From: Thermoplasmata archaeon
GTDB taxonomy: Archaea > Thermoplasmatota > Thermoplasmata > Lutacidiplasmatales > UBA184
NCBI GenBank assembly: GCA_021819135.1
Contig: JAKASE010000021.1
Span: 1-38,477, forward strand
Reading direction: 5' to 3'
Length of the DNA stretch: 38,477 nt
Shown here piece after piece: positions 23,829 to 32,525 of this stretch (its first letter is position 1; each line of letters begins with the position of its first letter). The position numbers and the translations under genes are program-made. The notes below the pieces were generated by a model. That model was given only the letters and a program-made list of their open reading frames with translations, made no database searches and had not been told where the DNA came from.

Positions 23829-24983
23829 ATGAGTACCAGCACTCCGGGAGAGGGGTCTGCCGGAGCGGTCACCCGTCCGGCCCGACGGCGCAACCCCCGG
23901 ATCGACCAATGGAAGAGGACATGGTACTTCTTGCGACGGAACACCCTCGCCCTGGTCGGGCTCGGCATTCTCGTGTTCTTCCTGCTCGTCGCGATCTACG
24001 CGCTCACCCAGTCGGTCCCGTGGGATCACCTTACCACGTACTGCGCGACGAACCAGGGGAACGGGGGCATCGACCAGTGTCTACCGGGGCAGCTCTCCAT
24101 CTGCACCTACGCACAGGGGACCACCCCTCCGCACGCGGGCTGCTACCAGACCCCCCAGGCCTATCCCTCGGTAGTTCCCCCCACGCTGAGCCTGAGCCCT
24201 CTCGCGGCCGGTCCGTTGCCGTTGGGCTCGCTCACGGTCCTGCCCGGCGGTCTGCTCTTCTTCAGCATCTACGATGGACTGTTGCGGGGGATCGACTGGA
24301 CCCTCCTGGTCTCGATCACGATCGTTGCCGGCGGAGCCTTGGCGGGACTTCTCCTCGGCTCGGTCTCGGGCTACTTCGGAGGGCTGGTCGATGAGGTCAT
24401 CATGCGTCTCGTCGACATCATGCTGTCGATCCCCCAGCTCCTCCTCGTCATCATGGTGGTCTCGGTGGTCTCCGCCAACAACGTGACGCTGTTCGGATTG
24501 GATCCGACCTCCAGTAAGGTGCTCCTTCTCATCATCAGCTTCATGATCACTTGGTGGCCCTTCTACACGAGGATCGTGCGGGGTCAGGTCCTCGTCGTTC
24601 GAGAACAGAAGTTCGTCGAGGCCGCCCGAGCCTCCGGGGCGAAGAAGGGCCGAATCATCCTCCGCCACATCGTGCCGAACAGCGTGTACCCGGTCTTCAT
24701 CCAGATCTCGCTCGACGTGGGCACGGTGCCTCTGCTCATCGCCGCGCTCGTCTTCCTCGGGTTCCGGTTGTTCCCGACCTTCTACTTCCCCGAGTGGGGC
24801 ACGGTGGCGGCCCTGTCCGTGCAGCAACTCCCGGCGTTCCTGACCGGATGCCAGGTAGGAGTGTGCGTATTGCCGGCCTGGCAGCTCTTCGTTCCGGGTC
24901 TCGCGCTCTTCCTGTACGCGATCAGTGTGAACTTCTTTGCCGACGGGATCCGCGATGCGCTGGACCCCCGGCTGCGCCGGTGA
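23829..24983 (+). CDS. ABC transporter permease, DppC/OppC type, with enlarged external loops
   Basis: The second channel subunit has 384 residues and starts 7 nt after the first permease gene. A basic cytoplasmic N terminus (1-38) precedes the first helix (about 40-60). An unusually long external segment follows (about 61-140), with Cys72, Cys84, Cys92 and Cys105. The MetI-type core contains the EAA loop FVEAARASGAKKGRIILRH (262-280). A further external segment near residues 315-350 has Cys341 and Cys346. Typical DppC proteins are about 290-300 residues. The even number of external cysteines suggests disulfide-stabilised loops. The end overlaps nothing, and the ATPase gene begins 16 nt later. 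Confidence 0.9.
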   Translation: MSTSTPGEGSAGAVTRPARRRNPRIDQWKRTWYFLRRNTLALVGLGILVFFLLVAIYALTQSVPWDHLTTYCATNQGNGGIDQCLPGQLSICTYAQGTTPPHAGCYQTPQAYPSVVPPTLSLSPLAAGPLPLGSLTVLPGGLLFFSIYDGLLRGIDWTLLVSITIVAGGALAGLLLGSVSGYFGGLVDEVIMRLVDIMLSIPQLLLVIMVVSVVSANNVTLFGLDPTSSKVLLLIISFMITWWPFYTRIVRGQVLVVREQKFVEAARASGAKKGRIILRHIVPNSVYPVFIQISLDVGTVPLLIAALVFLGFRLFPTFYFPEWGTVAALSVQQLPAFLTGCQVGVCVLPAWQLFVPGLALFLYAISVNFFADGIRDALDPRLRR

Positions 24984-24999
24984 GCAGGAGAGCGAAACG

Positions 25000-26922
25000 A
25001 TGTCGATGAGCAGCGAGCCGACTCCGCTCGAGTCCCGGCTCCCTTCCGGGGCCGAGACGAACAGTTCCGGCGCGATGTCCGCTGCGTCGCCTTCCGAATC
25101 GGTCCCGCCGAGCTCGCCCGAAGTGGCGCTCGACATCCGGGACCTCAAGACCTACTTCTTCACCTACGACGGCGTCGTCAAGGCCCTCGATGGGGTCACG
25201 TTCCGGATCCACCGGGGCCGCACCACCGGTCTCGTCGGAGAGACGGGGTGTGGGAAGAGCGTCACAGCGTTCTCGGTCACCCGGTTGATCAACGATCCTC
25301 CGGGACGGGTGATCAGCGGCACGATCCGCTACCATGGCGCGAACCTCCTGTGGGCCCTGGGGGCGGAGGCGAAGTTCGTCCCCACCAACCGACGGGCGCT
25401 TCGCCGGCTCCATGCGGAGGTCGACGCTACCCTCCTCGCGCTGACCGCCGCCTTCCCCGGGAACGCCGAGGCCGAGGCGGTGCTGGTCGACCTCAGGGCG
25501 TCGATCGGAGAACTGCGGAAGATCTCTATCGGGACCGACTCGGAGGTCGGTCGGCAACTTCTCCAGATAGGCGCCCAACTCGATCGGCTCTCCGCCATCG
25601 CGTCGAGCGGCTCGACTGCCGTCCCGCTCATCGAGAAGCTGCGCGCGACGGCGGTGGCGCTCGATACCGCCTACGCCGAGAGCGAGACCAAGGTCAAGCG
25701 AAGCTTCCGCCGGGTGAAGGCCGCGAACGATCGCCTCTCCTCGGTGCGCGGTCGGGGGATCTCGATGATCTTCCAGGAACCGACGCAGGCGATGAACCCG
25801 GTGTTCTCCATCGCCAACCAACTGGGCGAGGTCCTCCTCCTGCACCGGGGCAAGGAGGTCATCGATGAGATGCTCGGGGCGGAGCCGGGATCACCCGGGG
25901 CGGGACCGGCGATCGAGGCTCTGCTAGTCTCCGCCAGTCAGGGGGATCGCATGGCCATGCGCTCGGCCGCCGAGCGCCTCGGCGATGCCGTGCATCTCTC
26001 GAGCTTTGGTACCGAAGCGTTCTACGCCGTGCGCGACCTGGGACCGCTCGCCCGCGAGGCCGGGCCCGTGCTGCGCCGGGCCCTGCGTCGGAGGCACCTC
26101 TCGTCAGGTCAGCGCCGCTATCTCGCGCACCGCCGTCGGCTGCTCGAACTGCGCGAACGCATCAGTGCCGAACACGTCGGGGAGATGCGCGAGGAGCGGC
26201 CCCACCGGGGCGCTCTCCGACGGCTGCGGGCCCGGCAGCGGGTCGAGCGCTGGTTCCACTTCTACTACGGCATCTGGGGCGTGCGGGGGCGGATCCAGAA
26301 GACCCTCAACACCGAACTGTTCTGGCGGGTCGTGCGGCAGCTCGAGGGGGTGGCGATCGCGAACCCCGCCCAGATCGCCCGGGGCTACCCCCATGAGCTC
26401 TCGGGCGGGATGCTGCAGCGCGTGATGATCTCGATGGCGCTCTCCGCGGAGCCGGAGGTGCTGATCGCCGACGAGCCGACCACGGCGCTCGATGTCACGA
26501 TCCAGGCCCAGATCCTGGAGCTCATGCGCGAACTCCGGAACCGGGTGGGAACCGCGATCCTCCTGATCACCCACGACCTCGCGGTCATCGCGGAGGTCGC
26601 GGACCACGTGTGCGTCATGTACGCCGGGAGCATCGTCGAGCAGGGCCCGGTGCGGGAGATCTTCAGTCGTCCCTTGCACCCCTACGCCCAAGGACTGCTC
26701 GGCTCGATCCCCCGCCTCGACCAGCCCGGCAAGGAGCTGAACTCCATCCCGGGCTCGGTCCCGGACCTGATCCATCCCCCGACCGGCTGCCGGTTCCACC
26801 CACGCTGTCCCTACGCGATGCCCATCTGCAAGCAGGTCCGACCCCCGGTGACCCTCGAGGGACCCGAGCATAGCGTCGCGTGCTATTTATACAAGGGACC
26901 GGTGGTCGCCGACCAGAGCTAG
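25000..26922 (+). CDS. ABC transporter ATPase, DppD/OppD type, with two large insertions
   Basis: This ATP-hydrolysing subunit has 640 residues, against about 330 for usual family members. Motifs in order are Walker A GETGCGKS (80-87), Q-loop FQEP (Gln259), signature LSGGM (467-471), Walker B LIADEPT (Asp491/Glu492), and H-loop His525. The C terminus carries the oligopeptide-type cysteine motif ([16 protein letters not shown]). The Walker A to Q-loop distance is about 170 residues instead of about 55, and Q-loop to signature about 208 instead of about 55. The inserts are Arg/Glu/Leu-rich and look helical or coiled. ATG 25000 is chosen because it follows the ribosome site GGAGAGCG; the frame is open back to 24937 inside the permease gene. 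The N-terminal 45 residues are Ser/Pro-rich. Confidence 0.9.
   Translation: MSMSSEPTPLESRLPSGAETNSSGAMSAASPSESVPPSSPEVALDIRDLKTYFFTYDGVVKALDGVTFRIHRGRTTGLVGETGCGKSVTAFSVTRLINDPPGRVISGTIRYHGANLLWALGAEAKFVPTNRRALRRLHAEVDATLLALTAAFPGNAEAEAVLVDLRASIGELRKISIGTDSEVGRQLLQIGAQLDRLSAIASSGSTAVPLIEKLRATAVALDTAYAESETKVKRSFRRVKAANDRLSSVRGRGISMIFQEPTQAMNPVFSIANQLGEVLLLHRGKEVIDEMLGAEPGSPGAGPAIEALLVSASQGDRMAMRSAAERLGDAVHLSSFGTEAFYAVRDLGPLAREAGPVLRRALRRRHLSSGQRRYLAHRRRLLELRERISAEHVGEMREERPHRGALRRLRARQRVERWFHFYYGIWGVRGRIQKTLNTELFWRVVRQLEGVAIANPAQIARGYPHELSGGMLQRVMISMALSAEPEVLIADEPTTALDVTIQAQILELMRELRNRVGTAILLITHDLAVIAEVADHVCVMYAGSIVEQGPVREIFSRPLHPYAQGLLGSIPRLDQPGKELNSIPGSVPDLIHPPTGCRFHPRCPYAMPICKQVRPPVTLEGPEHSVACYLYKGPVVADQS
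26884..26893 (+). promoter_or_regulatory. Possible internal TATA element before the second ATPase gene
   Basis: TATTTATACA lies in the last codons of the first ATPase gene and has the form of an archaeal TATA box. It would start a transcript near 26912 with a ~130-nt leader for the next gene. It may be a coding coincidence. The leader contains a CGATCGATCG palindrome at 26964-26973. Confidence 0.3.
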
Positions 26923-27043
26923 GTGGGGGCGCGAGGGGATCCGGTGAATGGCAGGGCGTCGAGCGATCGATCGAACCGTCGACCAACGGTGCCGCGCTTG
27001 GTCCCGATGAGCCGCCCATAGATCCCGAGCGGAGGTTGCTCGG

Positions 27044-28213
27044 ATGGCAGCGGAAGTCGCCCCTCTCGTAATTTCGGCCCGTAATCTACGGAAGTACTTC
27101 CCCGTTCGTGGGGGCCTGTTCTCGACGCACATCGGCGATGTCCGCGCGGTCGACGGGGTGAGCCTGGACATCCACGAGTCGGAGACCGTGGGGCTTGTCG
27201 GGGAGTCCGGTTGCGGAAAGACCACGGTCGGCCGATTGCTGCTACGGCTGATCGAGGCGACGTCGGGCCACGCGTTCTACCGGCTCACCGACGAGGCGAG
27301 CGCCCGCGTCGACGCTCTCTACGCTAGCTTGCGTCCGTTCACGGATCCGGAGCCGAACGGCCGCCCGCTCTCCCCGCAGGCCCGGGCGTCCCTCAAGGAG
27401 CTGGACGAGATCGCCAACCAGTACTCGCTCTATCGGAAGTCCGGGCGCGAGATGCACGAGCTCCGCGGGAAGCTCCAGATCGTCTTCCAGGACCCGTTCG
27501 GCTCGTTGAGCCCGCGGATGCTGATCCGCGACATCGTCGCCGAACCGCTCGAGATCCACCACTCCGGGAGCCGACGTGAGCGCCGCAGCCGCGTGCAGGA
27601 ACTGCTCCGCGAGGTCGGGCTCAACCCCGAGCACGAGTGGCGGTTCCCGCACGAGTTCTCCGGCGGCCAGCGGCAGCGGATCGGCATCGCCCGGGCGCTG
27701 GCCCTTCGACCGGAGTTCATCGTGCTCGACGAGCCGACCAGCGCGCTGGACGTCTCGGTGCAGGCCCAGATCCTCAACATCCTTCGCCGCCTGCAGGCCG
27801 AGCAGCGTCTCTCGTACCTGTTCATCTCGCACCATCTCTCGGTCGTCCGCGCGATGGCCCACCGGGTGGTGGTGATGTATCTCGGGAAGGTCGTGGAGAG
27901 CGCGCCGACGGACGAATTGTTCGACCGAGCCCTCCATCCGTACACGCAGGCCCTCCTTTCGGCGATCCCGATCCCGGACCCGGAGCTCCAGCGGGAGCGG
28001 ATCATCCTCAAGGGGGACGTCCCGAGCCCGGCGGCGCCTCCCCCGGGATGCCGGTTCCACACCCGATGCCCGGCGGTCATGCCGGTCTGCTCGAGGGTCG
28101 AACCCCCGCTGATCGCGGTTCGACCGGATCACTGGGTCGCCTGCCACCTCTACCCGGCCACGGGTCCCACGACCGCGACGGCCGCCGCGGCATCCGCGAC
28201 GATCGGCTCGTAG
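27044..28213 (+). CDS. ABC transporter ATPase, DppF/OppF type
   Basis: The second ATPase of the importer has 389 residues. It has Walker [10 protein letters not shown] (Lys59), Q-loop FQDP (Gln149), signature FSGGQ (Ser206), Walker [10 protein letters not shown], and the H-loop in ISHHLSVV. The oligopeptide-type C-terminal cysteine motif is [16 protein letters not shown]. The Walker A to Q-loop distance is about 90 residues, some 35-40 longer than usual, with the insertion around residues 80-125; the rest has normal spacing. It starts at ATG 27044, after a 121-nt gap following the first ATPase. It is the last clear transporter gene. Confidence 0.92.
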   Translation: MAAEVAPLVISARNLRKYFPVRGGLFSTHIGDVRAVDGVSLDIHESETVGLVGESGCGKTTVGRLLLRLIEATSGHAFYRLTDEASARVDALYASLRPFTDPEPNGRPLSPQARASLKELDEIANQYSLYRKSGREMHELRGKLQIVFQDPFGSLSPRMLIRDIVAEPLEIHHSGSRRERRSRVQELLREVGLNPEHEWRFPHEFSGGQRQRIGIARALALRPEFIVLDEPTSALDVSVQAQILNILRRLQAEQRLSYLFISHHLSVVRAMAHRVVVMYLGKVVESAPTDELFDRALHPYTQALLSAIPIPDPELQRERIILKGDVPSPAAPPPGCRFHTRCPAVMPVCSRVEPPLIAVRPDHWVACHLYPATGPTTATAAAASATIGS

Positions 28214-28230
28214 GCCGCGACGGAGGCACC

Positions 28231-28704
28231 GTGGCGAGGCCCTCTCGGTGGGGCTGGGACAACCCCGAGGAGAACTCGGCCGAGGTCTCTCAGGAACGCG
28301 CCGTGCTGCGCGCCCGGATGGATGCGGTCGAGGCCGAGAAGCAACAGGCCCTGAAGGACCCGGGGCCGAGCTGGAGGGACTGGTGGTTCCGGAGCGCGTC
28401 GAAGTGGTACATCCTCGTCGGGTGCCTCGTCGCGGACGTCTGGGTGGTGACGTACTGGCTCGAGCTCGGGAGCCTCCTCGGAGCCGTGCTTTCGCTCGCG
28501 GCCGCGGTGTACGCCGAGTACATCCTCTACGAGTTCCTCTGGTACCGTCCCCCGCTCCTCATCAGCTTCCACCGGTCACATTTCCGGCCGACCTGGTGGC
28601 GCCCGTTCCGCTTCGGTCGGTGGACCCCCGAGGCGGCGATCTGGGCGGAACAGCCGCATGATGAGCTCGAAGAGGAGGGTGTGAACCCGAAGGAGTTCCT
28701 GTAG
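28231..28704 (+). CDS. Small two-helix membrane protein of unknown function
   Basis: A 157-residue product starting at GTG 28231-28233, preceded by GGAGGC, 17 nt after the DppF-type gene. The N terminus is charged (SQERAVLRARMDAVEAEKQQALKD is helix-prone). Two adjacent hydrophobic segments follow (about 60-80 and 85-105). The C-terminal part is rich in Trp, Arg and Phe (RPTWWRPFRFGRW) and then acidic. No family is recognised. Its close spacing to the transporter operon suggests co-expression, but a role in uptake is only inference. Confidence 0.6.
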   Translation: MARPSRWGWDNPEENSAEVSQERAVLRARMDAVEAEKQQALKDPGPSWRDWWFRSASKWYILVGCLVADVWVVTYWLELGSLLGAVLSLAAAVYAEYILYEFLWYRPPLLISFHRSHFRPTWWRPFRFGRWTPEAAIWAEQPHDELEEEGVNPKEFL

Positions 28705-28804
28705 GGTCGCGGCGGATCCGCCGGATGGAGCGCTCTCGCCGGCTCGGGGGTCTGCCATCGCGTGGACCCCCCCGGTCGGACGGTCGGCTTAATAGGTGTG
28801 GACG

Positions 28805-29512
28805 ATGCGCCCGTCCGTGCCCTCCGCGATCCGCGTACGACGTCTGGCTCCGTCGCTGCTCAGCGCCGACTTTGCGGCCCTGGGGGACTCGGTCCGGACG
28901 GCCGAGGCCGGGGGCGCCGACGCCTTCCATCTGGACGTGATGGACGGCCACTTCGTGCCGAACATCTCTTTCGGGCCGGCGCTGGTCGCGGCGGTCCGCG
29001 CGCGGACGCGGCTCCCGCTCGACATCCACCTCATGATCGAGAACCCGCTCCAGTACGTGGAGGCGTTCCACGCCGCGGGAGGGGACACCCTCGTCTTTCA
29101 CCTCGAGGCCCGCGACGATCCCGCGGAGGTCGTTCGGACGGTCCATCGGCTCGGGGGCCGGGTCGGCGCGGCCCTTCGACCGGAGACGCCGCTCTCGGCG
29201 GTCGAGTCGCTCGCGGACCGGGTCGACCAGGTCCTGGTGATGAGCGTCCACCCCGGTTTCTCCGGCCAGTCGTTCCTTCCCGAGGTGCTGCCGAAGGTGC
29301 ACGCCGCCCGCGCGCTCGTCGATCGCCTCGGGACCGGGGCGGACATCTCGATCGACGGCGGGATCGGCCCCGAGACGGCCCGGGAGGCCGCCCGCGCCGG
29401 AGCCACGTTCTTCGTGTGCGGCAGCTCGGTCTTCGGTGGCGGGGAGGTCGGGGCCAACCTCCGCCGGATCCGGGCCAGCGTGGAGGAAGGAGCGGGCGGT
29501 GCGGTTCGGTGA
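28805..29512 (+). CDS. rpe: Ribulose-phosphate 3-epimerase
   Basis: This enzyme interconverts ribulose 5-phosphate and xylulose 5-phosphate in the pentose phosphate pathway. The 235-residue TIM-barrel protein shows RRLAPSLLSADF at the N terminus, the metal/catalytic segment HLDVMDGHFVPNISFGP, DIHLMIENP, SVHPGFSGQSF and SIDGGIG. The start is uncertain: ATG 28805, upstream GTG 28796, or GTG 28817. A TATA-like CTTAATAGG at about 28788-28796 is about 25 nt before 28817, which would make that GTG leaderless and shorten the N terminus by four residues. It overlaps the ligase gene by 14 nt. Confidence 0.92.
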   Translation: MRPSVPSAIRVRRLAPSLLSADFAALGDSVRTAEAGGADAFHLDVMDGHFVPNISFGPALVAAVRARTRLPLDIHLMIENPLQYVEAFHAAGGDTLVFHLEARDDPAEVVRTVHRLGGRVGAALRPETPLSAVESLADRVDQVLVMSVHPGFSGQSFLPEVLPKVHAARALVDRLGTGADISIDGGIGPETAREAARAGATFFVCGSSVFGGGEVGANLRRIRASVEEGAGGAVR

Positions 29513-31286
29513 CCTCTCGGCAGCGTACGAGCGTCTCGAGGCGACCTCGAAGCGTCTCGAGATGCGGGCCGCGCTGGTCGAGCTGATCCGGCCGTTGCGC
29601 CCCCCCGACCTCTCCCGGGTCCTCTACCTCTCCCAGGGTCTCCTCCGTCCCGAGTACGAAGGGGTCGAGCTGGGCGTCGCCGACTCCCTCGCTCGGAGGG
29701 CCGTGGCGATGGCCACGGGCGTGCCGGAGAGCACGGTTGCCCAGCGGGTGAAGCGCTCGGGAGACCTGGGGAGCACCGCCGCCGAGCTGCTCGAGGGAGT
29801 CCGGCGGCTCGACTCCCGGGAGCCCCTCACGGTCGCCGGGGTCTACGGCGAGCTGACCGCGATCGCGGAAGCGAAGGGGCCGGGGTCGCAGGAAACGAAG
29901 GTCGACATCCTCTCCCGGCTCCTCGTGAAGGCGACCCCGGTCGAGGGAAAGTTCCTCGTGCGGTTCGTCCTGGGAACGCTGCGGGTCGGCGTCCGGGAGA
30001 TGACGATCCTCGACGCCCTCGCCGGCGCCTTCGCCGACGGCGCGAAGGAGACCCGGGCCCGCATCGAGGCGGCGTTCAACCTCTCGAGCGATCTCGGCCT
30101 CGTCGCGAGCGCCCTCGTGGACCAGGGGGTGGCGGGCCTCGAGGGGATCACGATCGAGGTCGGTCGGCCCGTGCGCCCGATGCTGGCCGAACGGGAGCCG
30201 TCGCTCGAGGCCGTTCTGGAGCGGATGGAGGGATCGGCCGCGCTCGAGTACAAGTACGACGGGCTCCGCATCCAGGCCCACGTCCCGAAACACGGTCCGG
30301 TCCGCCTGTTCTCGCGACGCCTCGAGGAGGTCAGCGCCCAGTTCCCCGAGCTCACCGCCGAGCTCCCCGGCGCGGTGCGGTCCGCGCCGGCGATCCTCGA
30401 GGGGGAGTGCGTCCCGATCGACCGCGACACCGGCGAGATCCTGCCGTTCCAGGAGGTCTCGCGGCGTCGCGGACGCAAGCACGATCTCGACCGGTTGCGC
30501 GAGGAGGTGCCGGTCTGCCTCTTCACGTTCGACGTCCTCCTCGAGGAGGGCCGGCCGGTCTACTCAAGACCGTTCCCCGAACGGCGGGAGATCCTCGCCC
30601 GGATGCTTTCCCCCTCCGAACGCATCCGGCTCGCCACCCAGGAGGTCGTCCACGACCTCCCGTCGGCCACGAGGTTCTTCGAGACGGCGGTCGCCGCCGG
30701 CGCCGAAGGCGTGGTGGCGAAGTCGCTCAAGGAGGGGAGCGCCTACCGGGCGGGCGCCCGCGGGTACTGGTGGATCAAGTACAAGCGGGAGTACACGGCG
30801 GGGCTCGTCGACTCGATCGACGGGGTCGTCGTGGGCGCCTTCCACGGCCGCGGACGGCGGGCCGGACATTACGGCGCCTACCTGCTCGCGGTCTACAACG
30901 ACCGGGCGGACCGGTTCGAGTCGTTCTGCAAGGTCGGAACCGGGTTCGACGACGCGCAGCTCGCCGAGATGCCGAAGCGGCTCGCGCGCTTCGAGACGGA
31001 GTCCCGTCCCGAATCCGTGGAGACGGAGCTCACCCCCGACGTCTGGATGCGTCCGGGACTGGTCCTCGAGGTCCGGGGTGCGGAGCTCACGCTGAGCCCG
31101 ATCCATCCCGCGGCCCGCGGGAGCATCCGACCCGAGGCCGGACTCGCCCTGCGGTTCCCCCGGTTCACCGGGCGCGTCCGGGACGACAAGGGGCCGACCG
31201 AGGCGACGACGACCGGCGAGCTGCTCGAGATGTACCGGTCCCAGGTGCGGCGGGCCTCTCCGGAAGAGCCGTCCGGACCCGCCTGA
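29499..31286 (+). CDS. lig: ATP-dependent DNA ligase (archaeal replicative type)
   Basis: This enzyme joins nicks in replication and repair. The 595-residue protein has the archaeal three-domain layout: an N-terminal DNA-binding domain (about 1-215), the adenylation domain with motif I EYKYDGLR (catalytic Lys252), motif III in FSRRLEEVS, motif IV EGVVAKSL and motif V WWIKYKREY, and a C-terminal OB-fold domain ending in FPRFTGRVRDDK. GTG 29499-29501 is chosen since GAAGGAG precedes it and VRFGDLSAAYERLE is the normal N terminus. The frame is open upstream inside rpe, but that part is not conserved. A 7-bp hairpin lies 12 nt after the stop. Confidence 0.95.
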   Translation: MRFGDLSAAYERLEATSKRLEMRAALVELIRPLRPPDLSRVLYLSQGLLRPEYEGVELGVADSLARRAVAMATGVPESTVAQRVKRSGDLGSTAAELLEGVRRLDSREPLTVAGVYGELTAIAEAKGPGSQETKVDILSRLLVKATPVEGKFLVRFVLGTLRVGVREMTILDALAGAFADGAKETRARIEAAFNLSSDLGLVASALVDQGVAGLEGITIEVGRPVRPMLAEREPSLEAVLERMEGSAALEYKYDGLRIQAHVPKHGPVRLFSRRLEEVSAQFPELTAELPGAVRSAPAILEGECVPIDRDTGEILPFQEVSRRRGRKHDLDRLREEVPVCLFTFDVLLEEGRPVYSRPFPERREILARMLSPSERIRLATQEVVHDLPSATRFFETAVAAGAEGVVAKSLKEGSAYRAGARGYWWIKYKREYTAGLVDSIDGVVVGAFHGRGRRAGHYGAYLLAVYNDRADRFESFCKVGTGFDDAQLAEMPKRLARFETESRPESVETELTPDVWMRPGLVLEVRGAELTLSPIHPAARGSIRPEAGLALRFPRFTGRVRDDKGPTEATTTGELLEMYRSQVRRASPEEPSGPA

Positions 31287-31297
31287 ACCGGGGCCGA

Positions 31298-31315
31298 GCG
31301 GGGGCGATCCCCCGC
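31298..31315 (+). terminator. Hairpin downstream of the ligase gene
   Basis: GCGGGGG and CCCCCGC pair perfectly around a CGAT loop just after the ligase stop. No T run follows, so it may stabilise the mRNA 3' end rather than terminate by itself. Confidence 0.35.
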
Positions 31316-31402
31316 GACCGGACCCCGGAGGGGGGGACCGATGCTCCTGCATCCAAAGACATAAGAAGGTACGGTCCGCTCGCCGAGAGACGGTAGTGGG
31401 CC

Positions 31403-31702
31403 ATGCTGGTCGAGATGACCGAACTCCTGGGACGACAGATCTACACACCGGACGGACGCCTGTTGGGCGAGGTCGACAACGTGGTCGTCGACGTCGATTC
31501 GGCGAAGATCGACGGGCTGTACGTCGACGAATCGAGTCCGATGTTAGTGGAGGACTCGCGCCCCACGAACGTCCCCTACCGCTGGGTCTCCGCGGTCAAC
31601 GACGTCGTGCTCCTGAAGTACTTCCCGAAGCGGGTCTCCGTGAAGCGGTCTCCCGCGCGCCCGGCGAAGGACGCGGAGCCGGTCGCCCCCGCCGCGCGCT
31701 GA
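31403..31702 (+). CDS. PRC-barrel domain protein
   Basis: A 99-residue protein made almost entirely of one PRC-barrel: ELLGRQIYTPDGRLLGEVDNVVVDVDSAKIDGLYV, followed by short beta strands up to VLLKYFPKRVSVK. Small archaeal PRC-barrel proteins are common, and their roles (RNA or protein binding) are mostly unproven; in bacteria the fold occurs in RimM and photosynthetic reaction centres. A weak AT-rich element (AAAGACATAAG, 31355-31365) lies about 40 nt upstream. It ends 4 nt before the tRNA gene and may be co-transcribed with it. Confidence 0.8.
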   Translation: MLVEMTELLGRQIYTPDGRLLGEVDNVVVDVDSAKIDGLYVDESSPMLVEDSRPTNVPYRWVSAVNDVVLLKYFPKRVSVKRSPARPAKDAEPVAPAAR

Positions 31703-31706
31703 CGCC

Positions 31707-31813
31707 GCGGGGATAGCCAAGCCCGGAAACGGCGCAGGACTTAAACGCCGGCTTCGGCCGGCGAAGAGATCCTGCCGCGAAGGCGTTCGCCGGTTCAAAT
31801 CCGGCTCCCCGCA
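31707..31813 (+). tRNA. tRNA-Leu (UAA anticodon) with a 23-nt intron
   Basis: The acceptor arms GCGGGGA and TCCCCGC pair fully, with A as discriminator base; CCA is not encoded. The D arm GCC...GGC, anticodon stem CAGGA/TCCTG, a long variable arm (CGC-GAAG-GCG) and T arm GCCGG-TTCAAAT-CCGGC are all present. The anticodon loop after intron removal is CTTAAAA, giving UAA. The intron at 31746-31768 follows position 37, the usual archaeal site. The long variable arm confirms a class II (leucine) tRNA. Confidence 0.93.
31746..31768 (+). other. tRNA-Leu intron with UUCG hairpin and relaxed BHB motif
   Basis: The intron contains a perfect 7-bp stem CGCCGGC/GCCGGCG capped by TTCG. Folding CTT (32-34) against AAG in the intron gives 3-nt bulges on both sides, approximating the bulge-helix-bulge recognised by the archaeal splicing endonuclease. 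The central helix has three clear pairs plus an A-G mismatch instead of four pairs. The exact splice sites are inferred from position 37/38 and the mature loop. Confidence 0.75.
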
Positions 31814-31877
31814 TCGCCCGACGCGACCCGGGGAAGCCGGGGCGGAGGTTTTCTAGGCGGCCCCGATTCGCCCGTCC

Positions 31878-32525
31878 GTGCGTCGCTCCGAGATCGTTCG
31901 GGCGCTCGCCCGGGTGCCCCCGCCCGACCGGCCGCGCGCCGAGCTCGAACAGGTCGTCACCCCGCCCGAGTTGGCGGCCGACCTCCTCTACGCCGCCGAC
32001 CGGTGGGACGGGCTCGCGGGCCGATCGGTCCTCGACCTCGGATGCGGGACCGGGCGGCTCGCGATCGGCGCGGCCCTCCTGGGGGCCGGTCCGGTGGTCG
32101 GCGTGGACGCGGATGCGACGGTCCTCGAGCGGGCCCGTGAGGCCGCCCGGGCGGCGGGAGTATCGGTCGAGTTCGACCGGCGCGACGTGGCGGAGTACGA
32201 CCGGCCGACGGCGATCGTGCTGATGAACCCGCCGTTCGGCGCCCAGCGCGCGCACGCCGATCGACCGTTCTGGGAGCGCGCCTTCGCCCTCGCCGAGCGG
32301 TCGGTGCACGCCTTTGCCCTGGCCGATTCCCGAAGCTTTATAGCGAGACGCGCGGTCGCGCGCCACGCCTACGTCCTCGAGACGCAACCGGTCGCCTGGG
32401 AGTTGGGGCGGACGTTCCCGCACCACACCCGGCGGCGGGTGATGCTCGCCGTCGACCGCTGGGCGATCCGAACGGAGCAGAACGATGAGCGCACCCGAAC
32501 TTCCGAGACTGGTACTTCCCGGTGA
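31878..32525 (+). CDS. METTL5-like N6-adenine rRNA methyltransferase
   Basis: A 215-residue SAM-dependent methyltransferase. It has the LEQ...TP segment near residue 23 (ELEQVVTPPELAADLL), SAM-binding VLDLGCGTGRL (51-61), acidic GVDAD (75-79), and the catalytic NPPF (117-120), typical of amino-methylating enzymes. This set matches the METTL5 group, whose eukaryal member makes m6A in 18S rRNA; the archaeal substrate is presumed to be 16S rRNA. It starts at GTG 31878 with an AT-rich GTTTTCTAG about 25 nt upstream. It overlaps csl4 by 41 nt, suggesting coupling of RNA modification and decay genes. Confidence 0.82.
   Translation: MRRSEIVRALARVPPPDRPRAELEQVVTPPELAADLLYAADRWDGLAGRSVLDLGCGTGRLAIGAALLGAGPVVGVDADATVLERAREAARAAGVSVEFDRRDVAEYDRPTAIVLMNPPFGAQRAHADRPFWERAFALAERSVHAFALADSRSFIARRAVARHAYVLETQPVAWELGRTFPHHTRRRVMLAVDRWAIRTEQNDERTRTSETGTSR

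Noticed and set aside
32334-32343. TTTATAG as a promoter for csl4
   Set aside because: It lies inside the methyltransferase coding region about 145 nt before the csl4 start, too far for a normal archaeal promoter, and the genes overlap as an operon.
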